Shown here in pieces: positions 20,728 through 32,159 of a DNA stretch of 64,000 bases. Origin of the DNA: Rhabditoides inermis (taxonomy: Eukaryota; Nematoda; Chromadorea; Rhabditida; Rhabditidae); NCBI GenBank assembly GCA_963966185.1, contig CAWZYM010000127.1:25001-89000 (forward strand), read 5' to 3'. How positions within the stretch are numbered: the stretch's first letter is position 1; each line of letters begins with the position of its first letter. The position numbers were made by a program, and so were the translations under genes. The notes beneath the pieces were generated by a model. That model searched no databases. It was given only the letters and a program-made list of their open reading frames with translations, and had not been told where the DNA came from.

Positions 20728-21060
20728 TCTCCAACCCCGAGCGAAGCTTGTAAGAGTTTGGTCAAGCAATTATTTCATCATTGATTGATGAGTGGCCTTT
20801 CAGGAACATGTCATCGGGAATGCCTTTCCCTCTGCTCTCTGGATCAACAGGTGAATGCTTTTTTGACCGCACAAATACTCAAAACACCCATCTAATCAAT
20901 CAGTCCCCCTACCCCGAGCGAAGCTTGTAAGAGTTTGGTCAAGATTTCTTTCATCATTGAATGATGAGTGGCCCTTTCAGGAACATGTCATCGGGAAACC
21001 CTTTCCTTCTGTTCACTGGATCCACGTATAAATGCTTTTTTGACCGCACTAATACTCACA
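20728..21060. repeat. Tandem duplication of about 175 bp
   Basis: Two direct copies (about 20735-20885 and 20910-21060) share CCCCGAGCGAAGCTTGTAAG, CAGGAACATGTCATCGGG and TGCTTTTTTGACCGCAC with scattered differences. No coding role seen. Confidence 0.8.
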
Positions 21061-21779
21061 ACACTATAAAAGTTGGACCCGTCCCTATGCGAATTGACAA
21101 AAGTCGAGGAATAAGGACGTGACAATTTTTTCTTCCCATTTTTTCCCTATATCGACATTTTAATTTCGAAATTTTTGATAGCTTATGGTTACGGTAGCGG
21201 TGAAGCTGGAGAAGCACCTCCGCGGCGAGACCGGCAACGTGTACAAGCCCCTATTTTTTTAAACTCAAACTTGAATAGTATGATGTTTTAAATATGTTTT
21301 TTCACTTTTTTTTTCAGGAACAGCTTCCGGAATGGCGCGAGACTCTTGCCAGGTGGGATACGTTTCCTGGTATCATTTTTGTTATCGTTTCTATCAGCTT
21401 TACTCGTTTCCCCTCTCTTATCACTGCCCTCCCATTTCATGCGCGTGCACTCTTTTCTCATAACTTTCTTTTGTTTACATGTTGTAATAAATTTTCTGTG
21501 ATCATTTTATTTGATAATAGACCCGAAAATCGTAATAACAACCTTGGTTTCTATCATGTTTTCATAATTTTTTGTCAACAAGTTGGGTCCCACCACGAAG
21601 AGATTGAATCGTTTCATTGCGTAATTTCGTAGCCGAGCTTTTCATTTGTTCCTATTTTATCACCTTTTTAGTTATATAATCTTAAATTTATTGTGTTTTG
21701 TTTAGATAACTTTGTGGTATAAATTTATCTCTTTGAGGCTGCGCCGCCATCGAACTTCTCCGACTTTAGCGGATCGAGT

Positions 21780-22310
21780 CCATCGAGGGAGACTTTGCCA
21801 AGATGAACAAGTACTGCTCCAGCATCCGCGTCATCGCCCACACCCAGGTTTGTTACTCATAGATGCGTGTAAATAATAAATTTTGTTTTAGATGAAGCTT
21901 ATGGGACGCCGTGACAAGAAGGTACACATGGAGATCCAGCTTAACGGCGGCGGAGGTTCCATCGAGGACAAGGTGTGTTTCAACTATCTTTTTTTCTTCT
22001 TTTTCAAAAACAGTGTTTATTTTCATTTTTAGGTCAACTTTGCCAAGGACCGCCTTCACTCTGGACGAGATGATTGACACCATCGGTGTGACCAAGGGGC
22101 TTGTATCGGAGCGTGGCATCCGTCTCGCGTTCAGTTCACTGTTGCCAGTGCTGGACAGAAGGGATACCATCACCGCACTGAGATCAACAAGAAGATCTAC
22201 CGCATCGGAGCTTCCGCTCTTACCGCTGACGGCAAGAAGAACGGAGCCACCGAGTTCGATCTGACTGAGAGAAGACACCATCAACCCCACGGGAGTCTTC
22301 CCCCACTACG
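21780..22310 (+). pseudogene. rpl-3: Ribosomal protein uL3 (rpl-3) pseudogene, segment 1
   Basis: Fragments of uL3 appear in order: FAKMNKYCSSIRVIAHTQ, then after an intron MKLMGRRDKKVHMEIQLNGG, then [12 protein letters not shown], then [16 protein letters not shown]. Between them whole blocks of the protein are missing and the frame changes at least three times, so no functional protein can be made. Introns are retained, so this is a decayed genomic duplicate rather than a processed copy. It is cut off after the residues equivalent to GIVNQ, where an ABC-transporter fragment begins. Confidence 0.85.
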
Positions 22311-22312
22311 GA

Positions 22313-22711
22313 ATCGTCAACCAGGAGGCCGATGTCGCCAGACTCCTCCGGCAGGCCAATATGGGTGAGTCGATACTTTCATCATACGTATTGGCGTCAA
22401 TTTGTTAGGAAAGTACGGTTGTACAAAATTTATGGTGATTAGTATGGAGAATGCTTATAGACGGAGTGCTGGCCCGTCTGGGCGGATTGGGTGGGGAGGT
22501 GGAGGAGGGCGGCAAGAACCTCTCCCACGGAGAGCGGCAGGTGATCGCCATCTGCAGGGTGCTGCTCGCCAAGCCAGCGGTGCGTCCATCACACGTTCCA
22601 TCATCTCTGCCTGTTTCTTGTAGATTGTCCTGGTGGATGAAGCGACTGCGCACATGGACGCAGCTTCACACAGGAGGATGTGGCAGCTGCTCACTTCTGG
22701 ACTGCCTAAGG
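22313..22711 (+). pseudogene. ABC transporter nucleotide-binding fragment
   Basis: Exon-like pieces encode an ABCC-type ATPase tail: the signature LSHGERQVIAICRVLL, then after a GT-AG intron Walker B IVLVDEATAHMD and the residues that follow it, ending at a donor at about 22711. Walker A, Q-loop and H-loop are absent, so it is a fragment wedged between two pieces of rpl-3. It differs from the MRP gene at the right end of the window and must come from another paralogue. Confidence 0.8.
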
Positions 22712-22715
22712 TGAG

Positions 22716-22772
<57 letters not shown>

Positions 22773-22799
22773 TTCTCTTTCATTTATCTCATTAAGGTT

Positions 22800-23000
22800 C
22801 CGCCGTCCCACCATCACCGCACTGAGATCAACAAGAAGATCTACCGCATCGGAGCTTCCGCTCTTACCGCTGACGGCAAGAAGAACGGAGCCACCGAGTT
22901 CGATCTGACTGAGAGAAGACACCATCAACCCCACGGGAGGCTTCCCCCACTACGGAATCGTCAACCAGGACTTTATTATGCTCCGCGGCCCCGTCATAAA
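22800..23000 (+). pseudogene. rpl-3: rpl-3 pseudogene, segment 2
   Basis: The stretch from CACCATCACCGCACTGAG to CGTCAACCAGGA repeats segment 1 almost exactly and then continues into the following uL3 residues ([10 protein letters not shown]). It carries the same one-base frame error before HHQPHG as segment 1, so the error predates the duplication. Confidence 0.85.
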
Positions 23001-23190
23001 TGTTTCATCTTTGTTGTGTTTGAGAGTATAAAAACATGATTTAGCTGTTTGCAACAGTAATTATCTAGTACCATAGTTTGTTTAAGAAAATGCGTAGTGA
23101 GTAGTAGTGAGTAGTGAGTGTTGGTTAGGAAATTGACCCTTTCTGATATAGAATTATTTAACACTCACTGCTATCTTTCTTTAATAATTA

Positions 23191-23246
23191 TATTGTTCCA
23201 ATAGTCACTTTCCTAACACGTGTTAGGAAAGTGACTATTGGAACAA
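23191..23246. repeat. Near-perfect 56-bp palindrome
   Basis: Arms beginning ATTGTTCCAATAGTCACTTT meet at a central ACACGTGT. Just downstream, at about 23284-23312, a second hairpin (CTGGGGGGCTTGCCCCCCAG) follows. The copy TTAGGAAA also occurs at 22406 and 23126. It is probably head-to-head transposon ends. Confidence 0.8.
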
Positions 23247-23522
23247 TTAGTCTTTTTAAAAAGAAGAAATGCTGTACGCTACAGGGGGGTCTGGGGGGCT
23301 TGCCCCCCAGCCTTTGTATAAGTGTGTATCTATTATATTCGCACCGGTGACATGGGCAGATAAGATAAGCAATCACAATCACCCAGTGAGCAAAAACGGC
23401 AGTGACGGGTGCACTTGACTAGGCATCACGGTAAATTTTTTTAAAAGTTATGATAATCTATGTGATTATTTCAGACAAAATTTCATTCACTTGAGAACAT
23501 GTGTACACGTCATTGTCTTCAG

Positions 23523-24357
23523 ATGCCGTTTTCCGTTCTGCTCACTGATATTGAGGGAACCGTCACCTCCATCTCGTTCGTCAAGGTAATGCTAATGATT
23601 TGATATAATTTGTTAATGTTTTCAATGCATGCATGTTTTGTTGCAGAACGAGTTGTTCCCGTACGCGTTTTCTCATGTCTCTCCCTTTCTCTCCTCCCAC
23701 TATGACCGGCCCAAAGTACAGGCCGTGGTTGCTGATCTCATTGCCCTCTCCAAGGAACAGCATCAAAACGACCACGTGAGAGTTACCCATTTTATTTTAA
23801 GGTTTTAATTTTGAAAGTTTAGTTGGGCATGGATGACTTGCGAGTTTTGTTGGTTGATGGTGTGTTCTGCGAAGCAAAAATGTGGTCAACTTGTCTTACG
23901 ATCCCGTTGATTGACAATCGGTCCGCAAAGAAAGCCCCCATTACTCAATTTCTGCAATTCTCTTCCGACATCGCGCAATGATAGGACAAGCCGGCTTATT
24001 CTATTGCAAGAGAATTTCGTCGGCGGGAATCGAACCCGCGACCCTGAGAGCGCCAGCCGCGCTCGCTATCCACTATGCCACCGTGGCTTTGCTGGTGGTC
24101 CGAGTGTTGTTGCCCATGTTCTAGTCAATCACACGCTATTTCAGGAGGTGAAGATTGTCGATGCTAGTTTGGACAAGGATACGGTGGTGGCCGCACTGAC
24201 TGAAAACGTGCAGAGGTGGATCAGGCAGGACAAGAAGGTGGGCAGGGATTGAAAGGAGCGAGGAGAGAGTGGTGTTTAGCTGACTGCGATGAAGACTCTG
24301 CAAGGACTCATCTGGGAGGAAGCATACAGAAATGGAGACGTCAAGGGACAGTGAGTG

Positions 24358-24400
<43 letters not shown>

Positions 24401-25005
24401 ATTCTATTACAGTCTGTATGATGACGTGCTGCCTGTGTTGGAGGCTCTACATGCTCGCAACATTCCCCTCTACATTTATTCCTCGGGTCAATCACGTCCC
24501 CTATCTTTTGTTTTATTCCTTTCTCTCTCTTTTTCTCTCCTCTCTCTTCTCTCTCTCCATTCTCTTCTCTCTCTCTCTCTCATTTTCCTGTTCAGGCTCG
24601 GTGCACGCGCAGAAGCTGCTCTTCGGTCACTCGACGCATGGAGATGTCACCAAGGTTTCTCCTTCTCCCACTTCCTTCTTCACCCCTCATCCTCAGATCC
24701 TGTCTGGCTACTTTGACACCCGTGTTGGTCTAAAGGGCGAGTCTGGCAGCTACAGCCACATCTGCGATCAGGTCGGATGCCGACCGGAGAAAGTGCTGTT
24801 CCTTACTGATGTTGAGGCAGGTGAGTGCAGAGAGAAACGGAAAAGGGCAAGAAATGTGAGAGTGTGGTGTGCAGAGGCGTCAGCGGCGAGTGCGGCGGGC
24901 ATGCAAACTCGCCTCCTTCTCCGTCCAGGCAACGCTCCCCTCCCCGATGGCGCAACCGACAAGTACATCTGCATCTCCTCTCTCCAGCCCATTCTCACCA
25001 TCTGA
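23523..25005 (+). CDS. enoph1: Enolase-phosphatase E1 (methionine salvage)
   Basis: Eight exons (23523-23585, 23647-23775, 24145-24237, 24280-24350, 24413-24486, 24596-24654, 24697-24820, 24875-25005) join in phase to 247 residues, the size expected for the family. The enzyme is a HAD-type phosphatase that enolises and dephosphorylates 2,3-diketo-5-methylthiopentyl-1-phosphate in the methionine salvage pathway, in the cytosol. HAD motifs are visible: motif [15 protein letters not shown] with the nucleophile Asp, motif [19 protein letters not shown], and motif IV-like [20 protein letters not shown] near the end is also family-typical. AATAAA lies at 25041-25046. Intron 2 carries a tRNA-like sequence. 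Intact and probably functional. Confidence 0.95.
24013..24088 (-). repeat. tRNA-like sequence (tRNA-derived SINE or pseudo-tRNA)
   Basis: On the minus strand an A box (TGGCATAGTGGA) and a perfect B box (GGTTCGATTCC) have correct tRNA spacing. A five-pair anticodon stem (GAGCG/CGCTC) and T stem (GCGGG/CCCGC) form, but the acceptor strands do not pair and position 33 is G instead of U. It is therefore not a working tRNA. It lies in intron 2 of the enolase-phosphatase gene. Confidence 0.7.
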
Positions 25006-25049
25006 TGCTTTGTTATAATGCGATTTGTTATGTGAATTATAATAAACTT

Positions 25050-25730
25050 GTTTTTTGATTGAATAGTGGCGACACATGTTGGCACCGTGGTATGTTCCAA
25101 AATCTCGCATAGTCCCTACTGGCATTACACACAAGTCTCGCGTCCATCCACATACTCTTCTTTTTGTCGCCTCTCGCTCCCAATTCGCATTACAACTGCG
25201 AGGGTGCGGGTCGTGTCTGCGCCCTCCTACCTCTGCCTGCTCCCTCGCCCACTCTCTCCCTCTGCCATCCGATCGGGAGTCGTGCATCGATTGACATCCT
25301 TTCCCCCAGGCAATACTCAACTCAATACGCCTAATATATCAACTCCGGCTTGTTTTTTGTTCATATTGATAGTAGTGCTAGTGACTACGTGTATTGAATG
25401 TGGATGTTGTTGGGTTAAGATTTGTCGCATCCTCTTTGACTCTTCGTGAGCTGTGCTCAGCAAACAGTGGAGGTTTCGAGATGTCTCATATCCCCTCGCT
25501 CCCTCTCCCTCCCTCTCCCTCCCTCCACTCACTCCGCACAGTTCAACCAATCGTGTGGGCGGACTCCCCACAGTTTGCATATCCCACGTTTTTACGTTTT
25601 TTTATTGCGATTGATTGTTTGATGAAATCCAGATCTTGCTTTGACCAGCGTGTGTGGATTGCAGGTAACCAAAGGCGGGTCTATTCCATTTCTCACCATT
25701 CGTAGTTTCTTCTCTGTGCAGGCATGCCGT
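25050..25730. other. Gene-free stretch
   Basis: No gene is supported between the enolase-phosphatase polyadenylation signal and the Ig-domain exons. Only pyrimidine-rich sequence (CCCT units around 25490-25530) is notable. Confidence 0.5.
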
Positions 25731-25733
25731 TCC

Positions 25734-26808
25734 TTCGACCTCTCGGGGAGAGGGACGAGCAGCGAAAGCCGCCACACTTCATAAGGGTAATCACAATATA
25801 CTAGGGATGTTACATTTACCAAAACGCTATTACATTTTGTATTGTACATTGACATCGTACAAGAAACATTACATACGTTAATTAATTCAAGATTCAGACC
25901 GCACATTTTGTTTCAGCCGCTGAGTGACAAGCGGGCAGTGGTGGGGGAGCGAGTTGTGTTGGAATGTCAGCTGGAAGGCCATCCCGACCCTATGGTCAAG
26001 TGGCTCAAGGATGGACACAACGTATCCAACTGCCCCGACTACAAGGTACGTCTTCAGCCGATCGTTGGTTCATTGTTATTGCTGCTCGCGTTTTGCAACA
26101 CTGCTGCTTTCCCCACGGGTCTCAAGTGGACTAGTGTTTGGCTACTTTCAAGTCGCGCACGCAGACAAATGTCGAGACAGTGCGCTACTGTGCGAGAGAC
26201 AGAGATGGAAGAGAAGGAGAGAGAATGGGATATGATGAATGCAGAGAGCGGGCCAGATATGAGCATCACTCGGAACCGAAGGTGCAATTGGCCGGTTGAG
26301 TGGCACAATAGAGAGAAAGATGAGAACGGAAGGAACGGAGATGTCTTGCAGATCGAGCAGGATGGACTCAAGCACAGACTCATCATGTCGCCAGTGCACG
26401 GTGAGGGATCGAAGTAAGAAAAGGTGAAGAAGGATGACTTTCAGGCGCGGACTCTGGCCAGTTCTCTGCGCAAGCCGTCAACGCGGCTGGCACCAAGATC
26501 AGCACCTGCATCCTCATAGTCGCCCCCGCACCTACGCCCATTCCCGGAGCAAAGAGCATCGCGTACGTTCATCCCTCTTAGGAATGTGCACGTCATCTGT
26601 TGTAGGTCGCCGGCTCCTCCGCAGACGCCCGTCGGCCCGTCCGCTCCCATCTTTCTCAAAGAGATCCAACACCAGCCGCTCAAGGTATGCAAACTATATA
26701 TACGTTCCTTTGGTGAGCTGATGTTTCTTCAGCCCGGAGCAGTGTTCACAATGGAGGCTCGCGTGGCGGGCAACCCACTGCCCCAGCTGGAGTGGCTCAA
26801 GAACGGAA
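25734..26808 (+). pseudogene. Twitchin/titin-like Ig-domain gene, broken
   Basis: Exons at about 25734-25788, 25918-26045, 26352-26400, 26445-26571, 26607-26683 and 26733-26808 encode I-set immunoglobulin repeats of a giant muscle kinase or connectin-type protein. One complete domain is visible (Cys in VVLECQLEGHPDP, Trp in MVKWLKDGHN, and ADSGQFSAQAVNAAG), then a linker rich in Pro, then the first half of another (VFTMEARVAGNPLPQLEW). At 26808 the Ig sequence stops within the domain, right after KNGK, and transposase sequence starts in a different frame. The 5' part is also missing. Ig domains of this kind build sarcomeric scaffolds; this copy is a fragment. Confidence 0.75.
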
Positions 26809-27407
26809 AGACATCTTTCTGCGCACTCTGCGAGAACGCTTTCCGCAACTCAATGCTGTCATCATCAATTTCCTGAGCGATCAGGAGTTCAACTTTGAGG
26901 GAGAGTGGCCGGGTGCCAAACATTTCTTTTGCTATCTACACATATCTAAGAACTTCGAGTTTGCCGTGAATCAGTTAAGGTTAGTTGAAACAACTATTAC
27001 TATTACGAACCGGAATCGTACTATTGCACTTAAGCTTGAGGAACGATGCCAAATCTGCTCTGAAGAAGCTGTTTCGGAAGTTGCAGTACAGCAAGACAGA
27101 AGAGGAGTTTGACGAGGTTTGATTGACGATTAGGGTTTAAAAAATAATGCATCCATAGACGTGGGAAGGTGCTAAGGAGATGTTTCCTCTGAACGAGAGC
27201 GACGATCTCGTGCAGTTTGTCGAGTCTCGATTCTCAGTACTCAAGGTAAGTAAGGTATATTTTCACATTTGTTCTACATATTGTTGTTTATAGAGAAACG
27301 CGATTTGGGTTCTCAAGGAATGGAAGGTGCCGGGAGCAGATAACGGTATCACCAGTAACATGGCGGAAGCCATGAACTCAGTATTCACAAGACTGCAAAA
27401 TATGAAG

Positions 27408-27445
<38 letters not shown>

Positions 27446-27523
27446 AAGGGGGGGGGGCTGAGCAGATGGCGGGGGGGGAGAGAGAGAGGGGGGGGGGAGA
27501 GAGAGAGGGGTGGAGGGGGGGGG

Positions 27524-27568
<45 letters not shown>

Positions 27569-27623
27569 AGAGGGAGGGGGAGGAAGAGGGGGGCTGAGCA
27601 GATGGCGGGGGGGGAGAGGGGGG

Positions 27624-27656
<33 letters not shown>

Positions 27657-29893
27657 AGGGGGGGGGCTGAGCAGATGGCGGGGGGGGGGGCAGAGAGAGG
27701 GGGGAGGGGGGAGAGAGAGAGAGAGAGAAAGGGGGGGAAGGGGGGGAGAGAAGGGGCAACGGTCATTTTCAGGGACCGCTGGACATTTCTTTCTCGACGT
27801 TGTATCACCTTTTCCAATATTATTATAATGAAGTGGTGCGAGGATTCCATAATACTGGAAACTATCAAGTGAAAGCTATTTACAAGAATAAGTATGGATT
27901 CGATGCTGCTGATGTGAGTTCTCTTTAAGAGACCTGATAATTTTCTAACCCATTTTTTATAGCTTCCTGAACTGCTGAAGGTCCCTCCGTTGAATACACT
28001 GGTTGATTATGTCACTCAGCGAATCACGTCACTTGATGCAGAAGCCCAGATCGAACAAGGTACGTGAAGTGTCGCGTTTCACATATTTGGATTGCAAATA
28101 TGATGGCACGCAACAAGTAGTCTTTCTCCACGTAGTATCTTACAGGTGAATCGGGTGAGCGCAACGTCATGACCGAGGTTGCCGACCGAATGATCAAGGA
28201 TGGAAAGGTGAAGCACCTCGACCCCGGAGTGTGGCGTGTGAGCTCTCCCGGAGAAGAGAACGTGGTTACGACGCGAGGAACTGGAAACAAGATGCGCATC
28301 ACGTGCACTTGTCGTAGCTCGAGCTACTGCGTTCATGAACATACTGTGCGGCGCATGATCAACGTGCCTATCAAGGAGAAGCCCAAGAACATCATGCTTC
28401 TGAAGAAGCAAGACCGACGTGCAAGAAAGGAACGAAGACCGAACAAGCAGCCACGTCGACGAGACACCTCTTCTCGCCATGCGCAACCCATTTCTACGCT
28501 GAGAGATCTAGAAGATGAGATGGAGGAGGAGAACCTGATGGAGTTCGAGGGCGAAGGAGCGAGTAGCGGACTTTTCGAGGGAGAAGAGTCGGGTAGTGAT
28601 GATTCCTCGGTCGCGCCTTCATCGCCGCAGAAGAGAGCGAGAAGACAGTCACCAGTTGAACGTGAAAGCGGTATATCACTATATGACGACTGGCCTTACA
28701 TGATTTGTTTCATTTCAGACCGAACAGATGATGAAATGGTTGCAGAGGAAGCACTGCCAGAAGGTGGGGATAGAAATATATGCATTTCTTCACTCTTTAT
28801 GTTTTCAGAACAGCCTCGCGCAAATGAAAACTCTCGGATAGTAACTACTAATATGACCGTTCTTCCGGAAGCAGATGAGGTTGTTGAATGTAATTTCAAC
28901 TTGTGCATATTTTTTTCAGGAGATTGAGATCAACAGAGACGAGATAGAGAAAGAGAACGCTCATCTTGCTTCCTATGCCCATTCGTGTATGCCATCTAAC
29001 ATTGCGTTGCCACTGAAATCAACAATTGTTCGTCCCACATTCACTGCAACGCTGCGAGAATGCAGACTGAAGCCAGGACAAGGTGTTTTCTTCGAGGATC
29101 ACAAGTCGCGTCTCGGATTCGTAGAGATTCTCGGAGACATGAAGGTCAGTACTGTAACCTATGGTTTCTAACAATTGATGTACGTGTACTTTCAGGTCAA
29201 GTTGTGGACTGCGAGTCAATCGTACGGCACGCTTGCCTTTATGTGTTCCTTTCTTGCTCCAATCGAGACGAGCAGCGCGAAGAGAAAAGGAGCAGTTGTG
29301 CAGGTACTAATTGAATATCAGAAACAGAATCAGAATTAGTACGGATCGAACTCGAAATCTTATCTAGTAGCATATTATGACAATAACAATGGTAACAGTA
29401 AGATTACGGTAAAATACAGCGCAGACAGAGATAAGGTTAATGCTCGTACATCAAAAATTAACCGTACATCAATGCATCATTAAAATCAGTTACATTACAG
29501 GAGTTTTGTCGCACTGTTCACCTGCAGAAGATAGATCAAGTGGACCACCCGAGAGACGAGCGTCATCGTCTACTGGCTGCACTGATGTGCAAGAAACTGA
29601 AGAAAAATCCTGCCAAGTACGTTTCCCCTTCAATAACTTTTTTAATCAAAATAACGCTTTTAGGTTCACGTTCAAGAAGTGGACTGAGGAACAATCCTAC
29701 GACGAGATAGTGCAGCAAGCGGAGGAAATCAAGCTTGGTGGTTCCGTGAAACGTAACTACCAGGTGACGTGTTACTGCCGCGACCCCTACACAGCGCTCG
29801 ACTCGGTGACAAAGGCCGCTTTGGATGGCGATGACTGCTCCCAGTGCAACACATGTGGACAATACGTAAGTGTTTTCCTCTTTCTCTTTTCCC

Positions 29894-29962
<69 letters not shown>

Positions 29963-31191
29963 TCACACACTCACACACACACACCACACACACACACACA
30001 CCTTCGTTTAGGTTTTCCATCGCCACCATGATCTGTGCGATAGTTCTCCGGAACTCAAGTGTTTGGTAAGTATAGCAATTGTTCGGATCTATCGTACCTT
30101 TTCACTACTAGGTGTGCGATGTTCCCCCTACACATTTGCTCCACTCATGTACGGCGGAAACGGTTTGCGTTAACACTTGCGCATACGACGGAATCCTCAT
30201 GATGCTACGAATCGAGCTGCATCGCAATCCGTCATTCAAGAAGTGAGTTTAAAGAAAACGAATTCACCTCAGTGTCCACATTTCAGCGCATTCGCGGTCT
30301 CAGATGACGACGACATAGTGAATGATGTCATTATCACTTTGACTAGGATGTCTTTCACCACTCCCCAGATGGTGAACGAGATCAAGAACAAGTTCATCGA
30401 ACAGGCGAACGCAGATGCGATAAGACGGGATCTGATAGAAGTAAGTTCGACTTGCATTCAAACAATCAGTTGTCATTGTTCAGCGGAGCAGGCGGACTGG
30501 TGACATGGTGGCTACTGAGGGGTCTTTCGTAGACCAGCTGGCCACTCTCCATCGCTTCCAACACGTCTTCAGATGCCAGTGTGGCCACCGCTGGACGGTA
30601 GATGGAAACGCCATGGAAATGTAATTACGATCTCTCAAACTGAAAACTATGTTGAAATTGTAGGAGTCATTTCACCCCAGACGGCATCATTGTTCACAAA
30701 TTCCTGGAAGATAAGCAGCTCCTCTGCAGGTGAGTGTGCTGACTTTATCACCGTTTTAACAATCTATAACTACTTCAGATCGTGTGAACTGGAAATGGAA
30801 GCGTCTGAAGGGACCATCCAATCCAACGGAATACTTGTCATCGGTGCATCGACGATCGGAGTTGAGAGTGCGTATCAACTCACGCGTAAATGCAAGGTCA
30901 GAACTTTAAAATAGTCTCATGCTCATGTGCCAATGTTTCCGGGAAAAAAATGTACTTCAGATGGGCGAGACGAAGCTGCGACTGCTTGGAGCATCGATTT
31001 GCAAGATCGGAGGTCCAAACACATTGAATCATTTTGTTATGCTCATACCCGCTGGTTGTTCTTGGTTGTACTACGATGGTACAAACAAGGGTAACTTGTT
31101 GAAGAAGCTAGATTGTCCTAGCGAAGTCTCCAAGCTGTGTACTCCCCTCAATGATTCATTCAGTTTTCTGTTCTACACTCTTGACCAGTAA
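26809..31191 (+). CDS. Mutator-like transposase fused to a ubiquitin-protease-like domain (5' truncated)
   Basis: About 20 exons from 26809 to the stop at 31189 join in plausible phases. The first third is a MULE transposase: FLSDQEF with the second acidic residue, AKHFFCYLHISKN with the C-x2-H pair, NGITSNMAEAMNSVF, then a SWIM zinc finger (CTCRSSSYCVHEH at about 28309-28347). An acidic serine-rich linker follows. The rest includes Cys clusters (CYC, CSQCNTCGQY, RHHDLC), NTCAYDGILMML (about 30170) and NHFVMLIPAGCSWLYYDG (about 31032-31086). The last two resemble the Cys and His boxes of a C19 ubiquitin protease. The N-terminal DNA-binding part and first catalytic Asp are missing at the junction with the Ig gene. 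The fusion is inferred from continuous splicing phase. Confidence 0.6.
27408..27760. repeat. Purine-rich (GA/GGGG) repeat in a transposase-gene intron
   Basis: G-runs and GA units, including three copies of GGGGCTGAGCAGATGGCGGG (about 27455, 27589, 27663). This extends one intron to about 360 bp. Pro/Ser-rich minus-strand frames here are artefacts. Confidence 0.85.
29895..30000. repeat. (CT)n followed by (CA)n
   Basis: Compound microsatellite within an intron of the transposase gene. Confidence 0.9.
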
Positions 31192-31341
31192 TCCGAGCCT
31201 TCTCTGCTTCTTCTAGTTTTTTTTTAAATCATTTTCGTTCCCAGTGTATGTACTTGTGAAGAATTTCCTGTTTTTTTATTAATCAGTTATGTTCCCATAC
31301 ATGCTTATTGTACAGATAAAATCGATGATACCATACCTTAT

Positions 31342-31344
<3 letters not shown>

Positions 31345-31373
<29 letters not shown>

Positions 31374-31437
31374 AGAGAGAGAATGAGAGAGACGGACGTG
31401 TTTTCTCCGTATTCACCTTTTCCCAATGTTCACTTTT

Positions 31438-31527
<90 letters not shown>

Positions 31528-31712
31528 GCATAGAGGGAGAGGGGGGGGAGAGAGAGAGAATGAGAGAGACGTGTTTTCTCCGTATTCACCTTTCCCCAAT
31601 GTTCATGTTTTCTCCGTATTCACCTTTCCCCAATGTTCATGTTTTCTCCGTATTCACCTTTTCCCCAATGTTCATGTTTTCTCCGTATTCACCTTTTCCC
31701 CAATGTTCAATG
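31345..31712. repeat. GA repeats and a 35-bp tandem repeat
   Basis: (GA)n tracts are interleaved with five copies of a unit that reads TTTTCTCCGTATTCACCTTT followed by CCCAATGTTCA. Four are tandem at 31571-31709, one precedes at 31400. No gene is seen from 31192 to 32150 apart from this. Confidence 0.85.
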
Positions 31713-32026
31713 CACGACACTAAACGAAAAATGCGCATGTTTTGCCAAAAAAAAAGAAATGGTAATTTTGAGCACCAGAGATGGTACTGTTAGAAAACTC
31801 TTCATTTCCGGTGTCTAAACTTTCTTTCAAGCTTTCTTTCAGGCTTACTTTCAGGTGCATCTACAAACTGGCGTCAATAAGTTGCAAATCGCAATTGAGA
31901 GGGGGAATGTCCCATTGTCATTTGCTTGTGAGGTGTTGATTATTGATAATCACGTCAATCACGAGAATAGCAAATAATCAAGAAGTGATCTCGAGACTCG
32001 ACAGAAGCACTTTAGGCGGAAAGCAA

Positions 32027-32056
32027 TCAATAAGCGGAAAGCTTATTGATTGACAT
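32027..32056. repeat. Short inverted repeat
   Basis: CAATCAATAAGC and GCTTATTGATTG flank CGGAAA, giving a 12-bp stem about 100 bp upstream of the F-box start codon. Confidence 0.7.
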
Positions 32057-32159
32057 GATCGCAATGCTTTGGCATTGTGCTGGAAGCAATGGGGGTTGAC
32101 CCGGTGAAGTGAAGTGCGTATGCATATCACAGAGAATATTGCTTCATTGTTCTTATTCA

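Noticed and set aside
24013..24088. Functional tRNA-Ser(GCU)-like gene
   Set aside because: Acceptor strands do not pair and U33 is replaced by G.
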